A DNA stretch of 64,000 bases from Oceanospirillum multiglobuliferum (GCF_900167095.1 NZ_FUXG01000015.1:32669-96668); one strand, 5' to 3'. Positions 17,373-29,276 are shown, counted from the first letter of the stretch. The notes: generated from the sequence alone by a model not told the origin. Program-made: numbers and translations.

Positions 17373-18929
17373 TTACAGCTGTGGGCCTGCCGCGATGATC
17401 GCTTCGTCCACATCTTTGAACTTTTTGAAGTTCTCAACAAACTTAGCCGCCAGCTCTTGAGCTTGTGCGTCATAAGCTTCTGGATTGCTCCAAGTGCCAC
17501 GTGGATTCAGCAGTGCTGTATCCACACCTGGTACTTCAACTGGAACAGACAGGTTGATACCTTCTAGGTGAACAGTTTCAACTTCTTCCAGCGCGCCGCT
17601 CTGAATTGCAGAGATGATGCCACGCGTGGTTGGAATGCTGAAACGTTGGCCTTCACCGTAAGAGCCGCCAGTCCAACCTGTGTTCACTAGGTAAACTTTA
17701 GAGTTGAACTCTTCGATACGCTTGATCAGTAACTCTGCGTATTCAGCCGCTGGACGTGGGAAGAATGGCGCACCAAAACAAGTTGAGAACGTAGACTTAA
17801 TGCCGCCGCCTGAACCCATTTCAGTTGAACCTACCAATGCGGTGTAGCCTGATAGGAAGTGGTAAGCCGCAGCTTCTTTAGACAGTACAGACACTGGTGG
17901 TAGTACACCTGTCAGGTCGCATGTCAGGAATACAATAGACTTTGGCTCGCCTGCGCGGTTTTCCAGAACGCGTTTTTCAACGTGCTCTAAAGGATAAGCG
18001 GCGCGGGTGTTTTGCGTTAGGCTCACGTCGGTGTAATCCGCTACGCGGTTTTTGTCCAACACCACGTTTTCTAACACAGCGCCAAACTTGATCGCATCCC
18101 AAATGATCGGCTCATTTTTCTGAGACAGGTCGATACATTTTGCGTAGCAGCCGCCTTCAATATTGAACACAACGCCTTTGCCCCAACCGTGCTCGTCATC
18201 ACCGATCAGTGAACGCGCTGGGTCGGCAGACAAGGTGGTTTTACCTGTGCCAGACAGGCCGAAGAACAGTGTAGTTTCACCGTCATCACCCACGTTGGCA
18301 GAGCAGTGCATTGGCAGCACGTCTTTTTCAGGCAGCAGGAAGTTCTGTACAGAGAACATCGCTTTTTTCATTTCGCCCGCGTACTGCATGCCAGCCAGAA
18401 GCACTTTGCGTTTTGCGAAGTTGATGATCACTGCGCCATCAGAGTTGGTGCCATCGCGCTCTGGTTCGCAAACAAAGTAAGGAGCGTTGATGATCTGCCA
18501 CTCACTTTTGCTTTTCGGGTTGAACTGCTCTGGACGTACAAACAAGGTACGGCCAAATAGGTTGTGCCATGCAGTTTCAGTGGTCACACGGGTTGGCAGA
18601 TAGTGCTCAGGATCAGCGCCAACATGCAGCTCAGAAACAAAAGTATCTTTTTGAGTCAGATACTCTTCAACTCGATCCCATAGGGCATCAAATTTCGCCG
18701 CATCAAATGGACGGTTGATTGCACCCCAGTCGATGGCATCCGCAGTGCTTGGCTCTTCAACAATGAAACGATCCATTGGAGAGCGGCCCGTGCGGTGACC
18801 AGTAGAAACAACCAAAGCGCCATTGCTGGCTAACTCACCTTCCTGACGCTGAACGGCCAGTTGAACAAGTTCAGCAGTGCTAAGGTTAGTGAAAGTCATT
18901 ACAGAACTATCGTTAATCGATGTCGTCAT
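17373..18929 (-). CDS. pckA: Phosphoenolpyruvate carboxykinase (ATP)
   Basis: 518 residues. Kinase-1a P-loop [11 protein letters not shown], metal/substrate segment [18 protein letters not shown], and R(A)GRSPMDRF near the N terminus identify the ATP-dependent enzyme, which converts oxaloacetate to PEP. A second oxaloacetate enzyme, oadGAB, lies 21 kb away. The 640-bp upstream gap leaves room for extensive control. Confidence 0.97.
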   Translation of the reverse strand: MTTSINDSSVMTFTNLSTAELVQLAVQRQEGELASNGALVVSTGHRTGRSPMDRFIVEEPSTADAIDWGAINRPFDAAKFDALWDRVEEYLTQKDTFVSELHVGADPEHYLPTRVTTETAWHNLFGRTLFVRPEQFNPKSKSEWQIINAPYFVCEPERDGTNSDGAVIINFAKRKVLLAGMQYAGEMKKAMFSVQNFLLPEKDVLPMHCSANVGDDGETTLFFGLSGTGKTTLSADPARSLIGDDEHGWGKGVVFNIEGGCYAKCIDLSQKNEPIIWDAIKFGAVLENVVLDKNRVADYTDVSLTQNTRAAYPLEHVEKRVLENRAGEPKSIVFLTCDLTGVLPPVSVLSKEAAAYHFLSGYTALVGSTEMGSGGGIKSTFSTCFGAPFFPRPAAEYAELLIKRIEEFNSKVYLVNTGWTGGSYGEGQRFSIPTTRGIISAIQSGALEEVETVHLEGINLSVPVEVPGVDTALLNPRGTWSNPEAYDAQAQELAAKFVENFKKFKDVDEAIIAAGPQL

Positions 18930-19568
18930 TTACTTGTGTCCTTCGGCTCCAGCCGATCAACTACTACCAAACGGTTAAAAACCGCCCTGTGCCTATGTTT
19001 TTCAGGAGCCCAAAGCGAGTCCGAAGAGGTTTTAGGGCGGTATTATGGCAAAAAAAAGCACCTTGTGCGAAGCCTTGCACTAAAGAAAATCTGAAAAAAT
19101 GGTTAGAAAACAAAATTCTTGGTGCGGTTGCACAATTTTGAATAGCAAATTAGTTTGAAAAAAAAGCCATTTCTAGTGTTTAAGGTCATTAGATTTGTTT
19201 TTAACGATAATAATTGCTGATAACTGCGAAAATGTCTTTTTTGATGGGGTTATCAATTTTTTTGATAGGGCAATCGAATTTTTCTATCAAGAGCTTCGAT
19301 AGTTTGAATATAACACTTAGATCTATTGATATCTTGTTTTTATAACCCTTGTCATTTTTTATTCCACCATAGACAGATAGATCCAGTTTTATTACTACCT
19401 AGATAGCTGTCTGATGTCGCAAAAACTGTGCCGTGTGAAAAGGGGAGATTCAGGCTGAATACTTGGTTGATCAGAGTTAAGTTTGATCATTTCATCAATA
19501 TGCACAAAAGCCTCAGGCTTCAATTCATCAAATGATAAAATAAGCTTATTTGCGGATAAGTTGGAGGC
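18930..19568. other. Long AT-rich intergenic region between divergent pckA and recX
   Basis: No supported gene. Around 19250-19302 are two inverted repeats built from TATC/GATA arms: TATCAA-5-TTGATA (19251-19256/19262-19267) and CTATC-9-GATAG (19284-19288/19298-19302). They could be operators for pckA. recA, usually just upstream of recX, is absent and I see no recA remnant or LexA-type CTGT-8-ACAG box. Confidence 0.4.
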
Positions 19569-20039
19569 ATGCTTTTGAGAATCTTAACGACAGAGTCCGA
19601 AGTCTACCAAGCAGCGATTGACTACTTGTCACGCCGAGAGCACGCTAGCCAAGAGCTAAAGTCTAAGCTAAAAGCCAAAGGCGCTGATGATAACCTGATT
19701 GATGTGGTGTTAACGCGTGTACAGACCTTAGGGTATCAAAGTGATGAACGTTATATAGAGATGATCATTCGGTCACGCAAAGCTCGAGGCTATGGTCCCA
19801 ACTATATCCGTCAAATGTTGCAGCAGTTTCGTTTGGACAGCAGTTTAATAGACGCTTATATCGATAGCCGAAATCCTGAATGGAACCGCTGTGCGTATCA
19901 GCAACTCAGCAAAAAATTTAAACAGCCCGAAACAGAATTTAAGCTGCGCCAAAAACAACAACAGCATCTTTATCAGCGTGGTTTTAGCCCTGAGCAGATT
20001 CGCTCGGCGCTCTCTCTGTTCGATCAGGCCTTTGAATAA
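19569..20039 (+). CDS. recX: Regulatory protein RecX
   Basis: 156 residues. RecX pattern: YLSRREHASQELKSKL near the N terminus, LGYQSDERYIEMIIRSRKARGYGPNYIRQML in the middle and YQRGFSPEQIRSAL at the end. RecX binds RecA filaments and modulates recombination. GGAGG at 19563-19567 leaves only one base before the ATG at 19569 but seven before the in-frame TTG at 19575, so translation may really begin at that TTG (154 residues). No recA is adjacent; alaS follows, as in many gammaproteobacteria. Confidence 0.93.
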   Translation: MLLRILTTESEVYQAAIDYLSRREHASQELKSKLKAKGADDNLIDVVLTRVQTLGYQSDERYIEMIIRSRKARGYGPNYIRQMLQQFRLDSSLIDAYIDSRNPEWNRCAYQQLSKKFKQPETEFKLRQKQQQHLYQRGFSPEQIRSALSLFDQAFE

Positions 20040-20124
20040 CCTATAACACCAAAAATGCCCCCAAAATCGTCAATAAATGCTGAGCTAAGATCAAAGTAAT
20101 ACTACCTTTCCTTCGCGCAGGTCT

Positions 20125-20228
20125 TATAATGTTTGCCTTTTTATATTGCGTCAGATCTATTTCTGGCGTTTTGTTGCGCCCTTTTATCGGGTGAAAAAAG
20201 AATTAACTTACACGCCCGACAGACGGGC
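20125..20228 (+). promoter_or_regulatory. Putative alaS promoter -10 and leader hairpin
   Basis: TATAAT at 20125-20130 lies 131 bp before the alaS ATG, giving an untranslated leader of roughly 125 nt. The leader holds a small hairpin, GCCCG-5-CGGGC (20214-20218/20224-20228), without a T run. The -35 is weak. Confidence 0.4.
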
Positions 20229-20261
20229 TATTGCTCACGTATTCGCCAACGGACCAGTTGT

Positions 20262-22889
20262 ATGAAAAGCGCAGAAATTCGTCAGGCATTTTTGAACTTC
20301 TTCCAGTCAAAAGGCCACCAAATTGAAGCCAGTAGCTCACTGGTGCCTGTAGATGATCCTACCTTGCTGTTCACTAACGCAGGTATGAACCAGTTCAAAG
20401 ATTGTTTTTTAGGCCTTGAAAAGCGCCCATACACTCGCGCCACTACGTCTCAGAAGTGCGTGCGAGCAGGCGGCAAACATAATGATCTAGAAAATGTGGG
20501 TTATACCGCACGTCACCACACCTTTTTTGAGATGCTGGGTAACTTCAGCTTTGGTGATTACTTTAAGCAAGATGCGATTAAATACGCTTGGGAATTTTTA
20601 ACCTCTAAAGACTATATGGGGATTCCCGCAGAAAAATTGTCGGTGACCGTGTATGCGACCGATGATGAAGCTTACGACATCTGGACTAAAGAAGTCGGTG
20701 TACCTGCGGAGCGTATGATCCGTATTGGTGACAATAAAGGTGCACCATACGCATCAGACAACTTCTGGGCGATGGGTGATACAGGCCCTTGTGGACCATG
20801 TACTGAGATTTTCTACGATCACGGTGAAGATATTGCGGGTGGCCCACCGGGTTCTCCAGACGAAGATGGTGATCGTTTCATCGAAATCTGGAACGTGGTT
20901 TTCATGCAGTTTAACCGCACAGCAGATGGTGTCTTGCACCCGCTACCGGCCCCTTCTGTTGATACCGGCATGGGCTTGGAGCGTATCAGTGCCGTGATGC
21001 AGCATGTCCACGCCAACTATGAAATTGATCTGTTCCAAAGCTTGTTAAAAGCAGTGGCAGACGCTGTGGGTTGTGCCAATGATGACAACCCATCACTTAA
21101 AGTGATTGCGGATCATATTCGCTCATGCAGCTTCTTGATTGCCGACGGCGTGATTCCTTCAAATGAAGGCCGTGGTTATGTACTGCGTCGTATTATTCGC
21201 CGTGCTTGTCGCCATGGTAATAAGCTGGGTGCTAAAGGCTTATTCTTCCATAAGGTTGTGGCTGCTTTGGTGGCTGAGATGGGCGAAGCCTACCCAGAGC
21301 TGCGTAGCCAACAGAGCACGATCGAGCGTTTACTGAAAACAGAAGAAGAGCAATTTGCCAAAACCTTAGAGCAAGGCTTGCGCATTCTTGAGCAAGATTT
21401 AGCTGAGCTGAAAGGCGAGCAAATTCCGGGTGAAACCGTATTCAAGCTTTACGATACTTTTGGTTTCCCAATGGACTTAACCGCCGATATCGCCCGTGAG
21501 CGTGGCTTAAGTATTGATGAAGCAGGTTTTGAAGCTGCGATGGAAGCACAGCGTGCACGTGCACGTTCTAGCAGCAGCTTTGGTTTAGATTACAACAGCT
21601 TGATCAAGGTCGATGTGGACACGGTTTTCACTGGTTATGAACAGACGGCTGGTGATGCGACCGTGTTGGCGCTGTTTGTCGATGGCCAAAATGTTGAGCA
21701 AATTAATGCAGGTGATCAAGCGGTTGTTGTGCTGGATCAAACGCCATTTTATGCTGAATCGGGCGGTCAAGTGGGTGACTGTGGCTTGTTAACCGCAACA
21801 GGTGTGCGCTTCGACGTGCGCGATACTACGAAAGCCAGTGGTGCCTATCTGCATCATGGTGTATTGGCTGAAGGATGCCTGAAAACAGGCGCAACCATTC
21901 AGGCCAAAGTTGAAGCGGATGTTCGCCAGAGAACAGCTCAAAATCACTCAGCTACGCACTTGTTACACGCTGCTTTACGCCAAGTCGTAGGTGAGCATGT
22001 ACAGCAGAAAGGTTCTTTGGTTGACAGTCAGCGCTTGCGTTTTGACTTTAGCCACTTTGAAGCCGTAACTGCGGAGCAATTGGCTGAAGTTGAGGCTTTA
22101 GTGAATGCTCAGGTTCAGGCTAACAGCGATGTTCAAACTGAGATCATGGATTTAGAAGCGGCCAAAGCTAAAGGTGCAATGGCGCTATTCGGTGAAAAGT
22201 ACGCGGGTAACGTGCGTGTTTTAACCATGGGCGATGGTTTCTCGATGGAGCTTTGTGGCGGTATCCATGCCAAGCGCACAGGTGATATTGGTTTAATTCG
22301 CATCACGTCAGAGGCGGGTATCGCTTCTGGTGTCCGTCGTATCGAAGGTGTGAGTGGTGCAGAAGCTATTGCGTATCAGCAAAGTCGTGATGAGCAGTTA
22401 AACGCGGCTGCCGCTTTGCTAAAAACCAAACCTGATCAGCTAGTTGAGCGTTTAACCAGTTCAATGGAGCGTACCCGTGCTCTAGAGAAAGAGTTAGAAC
22501 AGCTGAAAGCCAAGCTGGCCAGTGCCGCAGGCTCTGATCTGGCAAGTGAAGCGATTGAGCTTGCAGGCGTTAAACTGCTGTCTGTCTTGGTGCCGGGCGC
22601 AGATGGCAAATCCCTACGTGACTTAATGGATCAACTAAAAAATAAGTTGGGACATTGTGTGGTTGTGTTGGCAGCAGCAGAAGGCGAGAAGGTTTCCCTG
22701 ATTGCAGGTGTCAGCAAAGATCTGACCAGCAAAGTAAAAGCTGGTGAGCTGGTTAACCATGTTGCAACCCAAGTGGGCGGCAAAGGTGGTGGCCGACCTG
22801 ATATGGCTCAGGCTGGAGGTAACAATCCAGCAGCATTGCCGGATGCGTTGGCATCGGTACAGGCTTGGGTTGAGGCAAAATTGGCCTAA
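20262..22889 (+). CDS. alaS: Alanyl-tRNA synthetase
   Basis: 875 residues from the ATG at 20262, the usual AlaRS length. Aminoacylation core ([41 protein letters not shown]), editing-domain [11 protein letters not shown] with [13 protein letters not shown], and C-terminal C-Ala domain ([14 protein letters not shown]). The open frame extends upstream to 20133, but those 43 residues fall in the leader and are unlike the family. lysC follows after 83 bp with a hairpin but no T run between them, so partial read-through is possible. Confidence 0.97.
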   Translation: MKSAEIRQAFLNFFQSKGHQIEASSSLVPVDDPTLLFTNAGMNQFKDCFLGLEKRPYTRATTSQKCVRAGGKHNDLENVGYTARHHTFFEMLGNFSFGDYFKQDAIKYAWEFLTSKDYMGIPAEKLSVTVYATDDEAYDIWTKEVGVPAERMIRIGDNKGAPYASDNFWAMGDTGPCGPCTEIFYDHGEDIAGGPPGSPDEDGDRFIEIWNVVFMQFNRTADGVLHPLPAPSVDTGMGLERISAVMQHVHANYEIDLFQSLLKAVADAVGCANDDNPSLKVIADHIRSCSFLIADGVIPSNEGRGYVLRRIIRRACRHGNKLGAKGLFFHKVVAALVAEMGEAYPELRSQQSTIERLLKTEEEQFAKTLEQGLRILEQDLAELKGEQIPGETVFKLYDTFGFPMDLTADIARERGLSIDEAGFEAAMEAQRARARSSSSFGLDYNSLIKVDVDTVFTGYEQTAGDATVLALFVDGQNVEQINAGDQAVVVLDQTPFYAESGGQVGDCGLLTATGVRFDVRDTTKASGAYLHHGVLAEGCLKTGATIQAKVEADVRQRTAQNHSATHLLHAALRQVVGEHVQQKGSLVDSQRLRFDFSHFEAVTAEQLAEVEALVNAQVQANSDVQTEIMDLEAAKAKGAMALFGEKYAGNVRVLTMGDGFSMELCGGIHAKRTGDIGLIRITSEAGIASGVRRIEGVSGAEAIAYQQSRDEQLNAAAALLKTKPDQLVERLTSSMERTRALEKELEQLKAKLASAAGSDLASEAIELAGVKLLSVLVPGADGKSLRDLMDQLKNKLGHCVVVLAAAEGEKVSLIAGVSKDLTSKVKAGELVNHVATQVGGKGGGRPDMAQAGGNNPAALPDALASVQAWVEAKLA

Positions 22890-22972
22890 CCCAATTGAGT
22901 GACTCAGTTGACTTAAGCTCCGGTGCTTTATAGTGCCGGAGAAACTATAAAATGCTAACGGAACGCTGAACA

Positions 22973-24202
22973 ATGGCTCTTTACGTTCAAAAGTTTGGTG
23001 GAACTTCTGTAGGTTCTATCGAGCGTATCAAGGCCGTTGCTGAAAAGGTTAAAGGTTATCGCGAGCAAGGACACGATGTTGTTGTCGTAGTTTCTGCTAT
23101 GAGCGGTGAAACCAATCGCCTGATCGCACTGGCTAATGAAATTAATGATGATCCGACTCCACGTGAAATGGATATGCTGGTTTCTACTGGCGAACAAGTG
23201 ACTATTGCACTGTTGTCGATGACGCTGAACCACATTGGTTGCCCTGCTATTTCTTATACAGGGCCACAGGTGAGTATCGTAACAGACAGCTCTCATACGA
23301 AAGCGCGCATCAAGCAGATTGATGATCAGAAAATTCGTAATGACCTGAAAGAAGGTCGTGTAGTTGTGGTTGCTGGTTTCCAAGGCGTTGATGAGCAAGG
23401 CAATATCACAACCTTGGGGCGTGGTGGCTCAGATACAACGGGTGTAGCACTGGCTGCTGCTTTAAAAGCGGATGAATGCCAGATCTTCACAGACGTTGAT
23501 GGGGTTTACACCACTGATCCACGTGTTTGCTCAAGAGCGAAGCGTCTGGAGACCATCACTGTTGAAGAGATGTTGGAATTAGCAAGCTTAGGCTCAAAAG
23601 TGCTACAGATTCGTTCTGTTGAGTTTGCTGGTAAGTACAATGTTCCGCTTCGGGTTCTGTCTAGTTTTGAAGAAGGCCCGGGCACCCTGATTGTTGCAGA
23701 GGAAGTCGAAGAGATGGAAGATCCATTAATCTCTGGTATCGCGTTTACTGCGAACGAAGCCAAACTAACTGTATTAAACGCACCTGATATGCCTGGTGTT
23801 GCTTCTCGTATCCTAGGCCCAATTGGCGATGCCAATGTCGAAGTCGACATGATTGTGCAAAACGTTGCACATGATGGTAAAAGCACAGACTTCACTTTCA
23901 CTGTAAGCCGTGGCGACTACAAAAAAGCCAAAGCAGTTTTAGAAGGTGTGGTAGCTGAGTTGGGCGCAGGTAGCATTTCTGGTGATAATGCTATTGCTAA
24001 AGTATCCCTTGTGGGTGTAGGTATGCGCTCTCACGCAGGTGTTGCGAGTAAAATGTTTAAAGTACTGTCTGATGAAGGCATTAACATTCGCATGGTTTCC
24101 ACCTCTGAAATTAAAATTTCAGTGGTAATCGATGAGAAGTTTATGGAGCTGGCAGTACGCGCCCTGCACACTGCGTTCGGCTTAGACAAAGTAGAAGATT
24201 AA
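22973..24202 (+). CDS. lysC: Aspartate kinase
   Basis: 409 residues. Kinase motif [15 protein letters not shown], catalytic segment [21 protein letters not shown] region and [13 protein letters not shown], followed by two ACT domains (about 265-405), including MPGVASRI and [14 protein letters not shown]. Monofunctional feedback-regulated type like Pseudomonas LysC. Catalyses the first step to lysine, threonine, methionine and diaminopimelate; dapE of the same pathway lies 4 kb downstream. Confidence 0.96.
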   Translation: MALYVQKFGGTSVGSIERIKAVAEKVKGYREQGHDVVVVVSAMSGETNRLIALANEINDDPTPREMDMLVSTGEQVTIALLSMTLNHIGCPAISYTGPQVSIVTDSSHTKARIKQIDDQKIRNDLKEGRVVVVAGFQGVDEQGNITTLGRGGSDTTGVALAAALKADECQIFTDVDGVYTTDPRVCSRAKRLETITVEEMLELASLGSKVLQIRSVEFAGKYNVPLRVLSSFEEGPGTLIVAEEVEEMEDPLISGIAFTANEAKLTVLNAPDMPGVASRILGPIGDANVEVDMIVQNVAHDGKSTDFTFTVSRGDYKKAKAVLEGVVAELGAGSISGDNAIAKVSLVGVGMRSHAGVASKMFKVLSDEGINIRMVSTSEIKISVVIDEKFMELAVRALHTAFGLDKVED

Positions 24203-24221
24203 TTTCAGCTTTGTTTTTATT

Positions 24222-24259
24222 AATAGGGTCTACTTTAATAAGGTAGACCCTATTTTTTT
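24222..24259 (+). terminator. Terminator of lysC
   Basis: Perfect 12-bp arms (24222-24233 and 24243-24254) followed by seven Ts, 20 bp beyond the lysC stop. Confidence 0.92.
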
Positions 24260-24364
24260 GTGCTCAGTATTTGTAGTCTTAACACTCAACCGATAGTCAT
24301 AGGCTAAAATGTCTAAAAAGTGTCAACTTTTTGTCATTAAGCGGCCTGTTAAAACAGGAAATAG

Positions 24365-24392
24365 TTGAGCAAAATACTATTTAACGCATAAT
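24365..24392 (+). promoter_or_regulatory. Putative csrA promoter
   Basis: TTGAGC (24365-24370) and CATAAT (24387-24392) with a 16-bp spacer. The roughly 90-nt leader that follows contains several GGA triplets (in CCGGACG, AAGGAAC, GAGGAAA, AAGGAGA), the core of CsrA sites, consistent with known csrA autoregulation. Confidence 0.5.
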
Positions 24393-24489
24393 AGGCGCTC
24401 ATTTTTACAGATGGCCTCTACATCCATCTAAATGTGCCGGACGCTTCATAAGAGCTGAAGGAACCCCGAGGAAATAAGGAGATTCAACC

Positions 24490-24681
24490 ATGTTGATTTT
24501 AACTCGCCGTGTTGGTGAAACCCTGATGATTGGTGATGAAGTTACCGTAACTGTACTAGGTGTTAAAGGTAACCAAGTGCGTATTGGTGTAAACGCACCA
24601 AAAGAAGTTGCGGTACACCGTGAAGAGATTTACCAGCGCATTCAGCGCGAAAAAGAAGATACAGACCAGTCTGATGCTTAA
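24490..24681 (+). CDS. csrA: Carbon storage regulator CsrA
   Basis: 63 residues with the family start [16 protein letters not shown], the RNA-binding residues Arg44 region [12 protein letters not shown] and the usual length. Dimeric post-transcriptional regulator that binds GGA motifs in mRNA leaders, including probably its own. AAGGAG seven nt before the ATG is itself a potential CsrA target. Position between lysC and tRNA-Ser/tRNA-Arg is conserved in gammaproteobacteria. Confidence 0.97.
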   Translation: MLILTRRVGETLMIGDEVTVTVLGVKGNQVRIGVNAPKEVAVHREEIYQRIQREKEDTDQSDA

Positions 24682-24717
24682 TATTTGAAAAATAAGTAAA
24701 TTATTTTCAAAAAATAG

Positions 24718-24745
24718 TAGACAGCAAAAAATAATCTGATATAGT
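24718..24745 (+). promoter_or_regulatory. Putative tRNA operon promoter
   Basis: TAGACA (24718-24723) and TATAGT (24740-24745), 16-bp spacer, followed by a GC-containing discriminator (TTGCCTCG) just before the tRNA-Ser gene. Confidence 0.55.
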
Positions 24746-24758
24746 TTGCCTCGTGTTT

Positions 24759-24851
24759 GGAGAGGTGGCCGAGAGGCTGAAGGCGCTCCCCTGCTAAGGG
24801 AGTATAGGGTTTATACCCCTATCGAGGGTTCGAATCCCTCCTTCTCCGCCA
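24759..24851 (+). tRNA. tRNA-Ser (GCU)
   Basis: 93 nt including encoded CCA. Acceptor GGAGAGG pairs with CTTCTCC (one G-U), long class II variable arm (about 24802-24822), T-loop GGTTCGAATCC and anticodon GCT in a loop closed by CTCCC/GGGAG-type pairs. Confidence 0.96.
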
Positions 24852-24892
24852 CGTTACACCGCTAAGATGTTTGAAGAAATGTTTTATACTGT

Positions 24893-24969
24893 GCGCTCAT
24901 AGCTCAGCTGGATAGAGTACCTGGCTACGAACCAGGCGGTCGGAGGTTCGAATCCTCCTGAGCGCACCA
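24893..24969 (+). tRNA. tRNA-Arg (ACG), first copy
   Basis: 77 nt with encoded CCA. Acceptor GCGCTCA/TGAGCGC, anticodon stem CCTGG/CCAGG around loop CTACGAA with anticodon ACG at 24927-24929 (read as ICG after deamination), T-arm GGTTCGAATCC. Confidence 0.97.
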
Positions 24970-25095
24970 TCTAACCTAACCCTTAGGGATGCATTAGGTT
25001 GGAGGCGATGTGAAGTGGAAGGCAAGGTTTGATCTAACCTAAATCAAGATTATGTTTACTGAGCACTAGTGCTACAGTTATTGAAAAGTTTTTAT

Positions 25096-25172
25096 GCGCT
25101 CATAGCTCAGCTGGATAGAGTACCTGGCTACGAACCAGGCGGTCGGAGGTTCGAATCCTCCTGAGCGCACCA
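25096..25172 (+). tRNA. tRNA-Arg (ACG), second identical copy
   Basis: Identical over all 77 nt to the copy at 24893-24969. The 126-bp spacer between the copies carries an AACCTAA/TTAGGTT inverted repeat (about 24973-25000). Confidence 0.97.
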
Positions 25173-25180
25173 CTTTTCGA

Positions 25181-25213
25181 AAAACCAGAGTCGATTGACT
25201 CTGGTTTTTTTTT
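25181..25213 (+). terminator. Terminator of the tRNA cluster
   Basis: Perfect 12-bp arms (25181-25192 and 25197-25208), GATT loop and a T run of nine starting inside the stem. Confidence 0.93.
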
Positions 25214-25323
25214 GCCTATTTTTTGCTTATTGGCAGCCTCATCCGGTATATTTCCACAGCTTCGCTCTCGAAAGCCTCTAACCGTACTCTCTTTATTAAC
25301 TTCACACGAGTTGTAGGACATCC

Positions 25324-27285
25324 ATGTTTAAAGCCAAAGTGCATCCTTTTATCCAGAAAATGGGGCCTTACGGCATTATTTTGCAAATAATGTTAATTGC
25401 CTTACCTGTGTTAACAGGTTTTCGTTTGTTGTTTTCTATTTGGCAGTGGGACCGAGTACAAGCCTCTGGAGTAGGATTTGAACTGTTCTTACAAGGTGTA
25501 CGCGCTGACCTTATTATGGTGAGTTTGTTAATGGTGCCTTTAGTCTTGTTGGTACCGCTGTTGGCTAATCGTTTTACTTGGTCACTTTGGCGTTTAATCG
25601 CTGTATTTTGGGGTGTAGCAGCACTTACGCTATTGGTTTTTATGGAAGTTTCTACGCCTGCTTTTATGATGCAATACGATGTGCGGCCTAATCGCCTATT
25701 TGTTGAGTATCTGAAGTACCCTAAAGAGGTGCTTTCAACATTGTGGGAGGGTTTCCGGTTCTGGTTAATCTCAGGCATTGTGCTCACAGGGTTGGGTGCT
25801 AGCTATTTTTATCGGCGCTTAAAGAATCACTTAGAAGTTAAGCCTCAGCTAAGCCTATTAAAAACCTTATTGGTTTGGCCGTTAGTGGTATTACTGGTTG
25901 CACTGAGTATTCGTTCAACCACTGGGCACCGTCCTGCCAACCCCTCTTTCTTTGCGATCACTGGCGACCCGATGGTGAACTCTTTAGTGATTAATTCAAC
26001 TTGGTCTGTCGCTTTCGCAATTTATAATCTAAAGCATGAAGCCAAATCTTCAGAAGTCTATGGCAAGATGTCTGATGAGCAGATACTACAGATTGTACGT
26101 TCTGAGCCAGCCTTAAAAGATTACGAATTTAATCACCCTAACCAACCAACTTTGCACCTACAAAAGCCTGTAATGCAACGTGAGCGGCCTTTAAATTTAG
26201 TGATTGTGTTAGAAGAAAGCTTAGGCGCTACCTACGTTGAATCTCTAGGTGGCATAAAAGGGGTTACTCCTTACCTAGAGGCTTTGAAAAATGATGGCTG
26301 GTGGTTTGAAAATCTTTATGCCACAGGCACGCGGTCTGTGCGGGGGATTGAAGCGGTTGTGGCTGGCTATATGCCAACGCCTGCTCGTAGTACCGTGAAA
26401 CTATCTTTGTCTCAACAGAATTTTGCCACCTTGGCAGATGTTCTAGGCCGACAAGGCTATCACACCGAGTTTATGTATGGGGGTGAGGCGCACTTTGACA
26501 ATATGCGTAGCTTTTTCACGGGTAACGGTTTCCAACAAATTACTGATCAAAATAGTATCACCAGCCCTGAGTTTGTCGGTAGTTGGGGCGCTAGTGATGG
26601 TGATCTGTTCAATAAAGCACATGAGCGTTTTACCGAGCTGCATCAATCTAACAAGCCTTTTTTCGGCTTAGTATTCAGCTCTTCTAACCATGAGCCTTTT
26701 GAGTTTCCTGATGGCAAAATTGAGTTGTATGAAGAGCCCAAAGCAACCGTTAATAATGCGGTGAAGTATGCTGACTACGCACTAGGTCAGTTTTTCAAAC
26801 AAGCCAAAACCAGTGATTATTGGCAAAACACATTATTTTTGGTTGTTGCAGACCATGATAGTCGTGTATACGGCAGTGAGTTAGTACCGGTGAAGAAGTT
26901 TCATATTCCTGGGGTGATTGTTGGAGCAGATATACAGGCGAAGTCTATAGAGACCTTAACCAGTCAAATCGATTTGGCACCAACCTTGTTGTCACTCATG
27001 GGTATTGAAAGTCAGCACCCTTTTGTTGGGCGTGATCTGGCGCGTGATACAGAGCGTGCAGGGCGCGCTATGATGCAGTTTTTCGATAATTATGCTTGGA
27101 TGGAGAATGGTCAAGTTACCATTCTTCGACCTAACCAAGACGCAGTGCAGGCCAAGTATGATGCGATAGGGCGTCAGCTAGAAGCGTTACAGCCAGCAGA
27201 TAAAGTAATGCAAGAAAAGGCGTTAGCCCATGCGTTACTGGCTGCAAAAATGTATGAGCGCCAGCAATATCAGATACCAAAATAA
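25324..27285 (+). CDS. LTA synthase family sulfatase-fold membrane enzyme
   Basis: 653 residues. Five hydrophobic segments in the first 205 residues, then a periplasmic alkaline-phosphatase/sulfatase domain (about 285-560). Visible active-site elements: NLVIVLEESLG (metal ligand Glu), the catalytic-Thr segment YATGTRSVRG (Thr336) and VVADHDSRVYG, with H.PG later. Related to Gram-positive LtaS, OpgB and EptA-like enzymes that transfer phosphoglycerol or phosphoethanolamine; in Gram-negatives the acceptor is often a periplasmic glucan or lipid, so the exact substrate is open. A paralogue with different sequence lies at 51.4 kb. Monocistronic: tRNA terminator before, hairpins after. Confidence 0.88.
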   Translation: MFKAKVHPFIQKMGPYGIILQIMLIALPVLTGFRLLFSIWQWDRVQASGVGFELFLQGVRADLIMVSLLMVPLVLLVPLLANRFTWSLWRLIAVFWGVAALTLLVFMEVSTPAFMMQYDVRPNRLFVEYLKYPKEVLSTLWEGFRFWLISGIVLTGLGASYFYRRLKNHLEVKPQLSLLKTLLVWPLVVLLVALSIRSTTGHRPANPSFFAITGDPMVNSLVINSTWSVAFAIYNLKHEAKSSEVYGKMSDEQILQIVRSEPALKDYEFNHPNQPTLHLQKPVMQRERPLNLVIVLEESLGATYVESLGGIKGVTPYLEALKNDGWWFENLYATGTRSVRGIEAVVAGYMPTPARSTVKLSLSQQNFATLADVLGRQGYHTEFMYGGEAHFDNMRSFFTGNGFQQITDQNSITSPEFVGSWGASDGDLFNKAHERFTELHQSNKPFFGLVFSSSNHEPFEFPDGKIELYEEPKATVNNAVKYADYALGQFFKQAKTSDYWQNTLFLVVADHDSRVYGSELVPVKKFHIPGVIVGADIQAKSIETLTSQIDLAPTLLSLMGIESQHPFVGRDLARDTERAGRAMMQFFDNYAWMENGQVTILRPNQDAVQAKYDAIGRQLEALQPADKVMQEKALAHALLAAKMYERQQYQIPK

Positions 27286-27309
27286 GTCGTCATTGACTAA
27301 ACAGATCAT

Positions 27310-27377
27310 AAGGCAGCCGTAAAAAGCTGCCTTGCTGACTCACAAACCCCAGTGATATTTTGGTGGGGTTTGTTTTT
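27310..27377 (+). terminator. Double hairpin with terminator after the LTA-synthase-like gene
   Basis: First hairpin AAGGCAGC/GCTGCCTT (27310-27317/27326-27333) lacks a T run. The second, CAAACCCC/GGGGTTTG (27343-27350/27365-27372), is followed by TTTTT. Confidence 0.8.
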
Positions 27378-27389
27378 AATCTATAACCC

Positions 27390-27776
27390 TCAATTATCTG
27401 GCCAGCTGATCTCGCCTTCGCCTTTGTTGCTGATCTGCCACCATAGATCCATTGGTTGATCCGGTTCCCAAGAACCCACAGAGCAGCGAATAGGCTTGGC
27501 AAAAAATGCAAAGGCAGCACGGGCGCAGTCGATGTCGGTTGCCCAAGGTGTTTCAGGACTATCAAACCAGATGCTCCAGTATTTTCCCGCCGCTTTTTCA
27601 ACCACGTTCACTGAAAACTGCACGCCTGTAGCTGTTGTCACCTCGTAGGCCAAGGTGCGCTTATCTAAGCGTTTGGGTGCAGAGATTTGGGTGAACAGTT
27701 CGCTGAACCATTGATCAATCTGGCTTTGCTCTGGATCTTGCACATAAATTTCAATATCTGGAAAAGCTTCACTCAT
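27390..27776 (-). CDS. Conserved hypothetical protein, not recognised
   Basis: 128 residues, acidic, Trp-rich (W near 23, 88, 91, 98, 123 and others), no signal peptide or membrane segment. The sequence starts MSEAFPDIEIYVQDP and ends DLWWQISNKGEGEISWPDN. Predicted cytoplasmic alpha/beta protein. Its ATG touches the stop of the next upstream gene at 27776, so it is translationally coupled to the small membrane protein and probably transcribed with dapE. No function inferred. Confidence 0.75.
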   Translation of the reverse strand: MSEAFPDIEIYVQDPEQSQIDQWFSELFTQISAPKRLDKRTLAYEVTTATGVQFSVNVVEKAAGKYWSIWFDSPETPWATDIDCARAAFAFFAKPIRCSVGSWEPDQPMDLWWQISNKGEGEISWPDN

Positions 27777-28036
27777 TATTTATCATCCCAAAATTTTAAA
27801 ATGCGAAAGACACTTAATCCTAAATAGCCCAGTAGTGACAGCAGGGCACCAATGCCGATCATAGCCAATGCAAGCAACGCCACCAGCTCTTGTTTTAAAG
27901 GGGGGAGATGCGTAGCGCCCTCTGCCCACATTAACATGCCCGCACCACCAAAAAAGATCATGGCACCGATGATCACTCGGCGAAAATTCAGCGGTGCGTT
28001 ATTTCCCATGCGAATTAAGCGTTGTTTGAGTTTCAT
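27776..28036 (-). CDS. Small inner-membrane protein, hypothetical
   Basis: 86 residues from the ATG at 28036 (the frame also reaches a GTG at 28045). Basic N terminus (MKLKQRLIRMG), then two hydrophobic helices (about 20-39 and 51-77) and a short charged C terminus, FRILKFWDDK. Lies 22 bp after dapE and abuts the next gene, suggesting a three-gene unit. Function unknown. Confidence 0.7.
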   Translation of the reverse strand: MKLKQRLIRMGNNAPLNFRRVIIGAMIFFGGAGMLMWAEGATHLPPLKQELVALLALAMIGIGALLSLLGYLGLSVFRILKFWDDK

Positions 28037-28058
28037 CGGGCACACACTCAGCTGTAAA

Positions 28059-29276
<1,218 letters not shown>

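Noticed and set aside
18930..19568. recA remnant upstream of recX
   Set aside because: No RecA motif (P-loop GPESSGKTT or similar) in any frame of the gap.
20133..20261. N-terminal extension of alanyl-tRNA synthetase
   Set aside because: The extra 43 residues are Cys/Arg-rich and unlike AlaRS, overlap the promoter/leader region, and the ATG at 20262 gives the standard length and MKSAEIRQ start.
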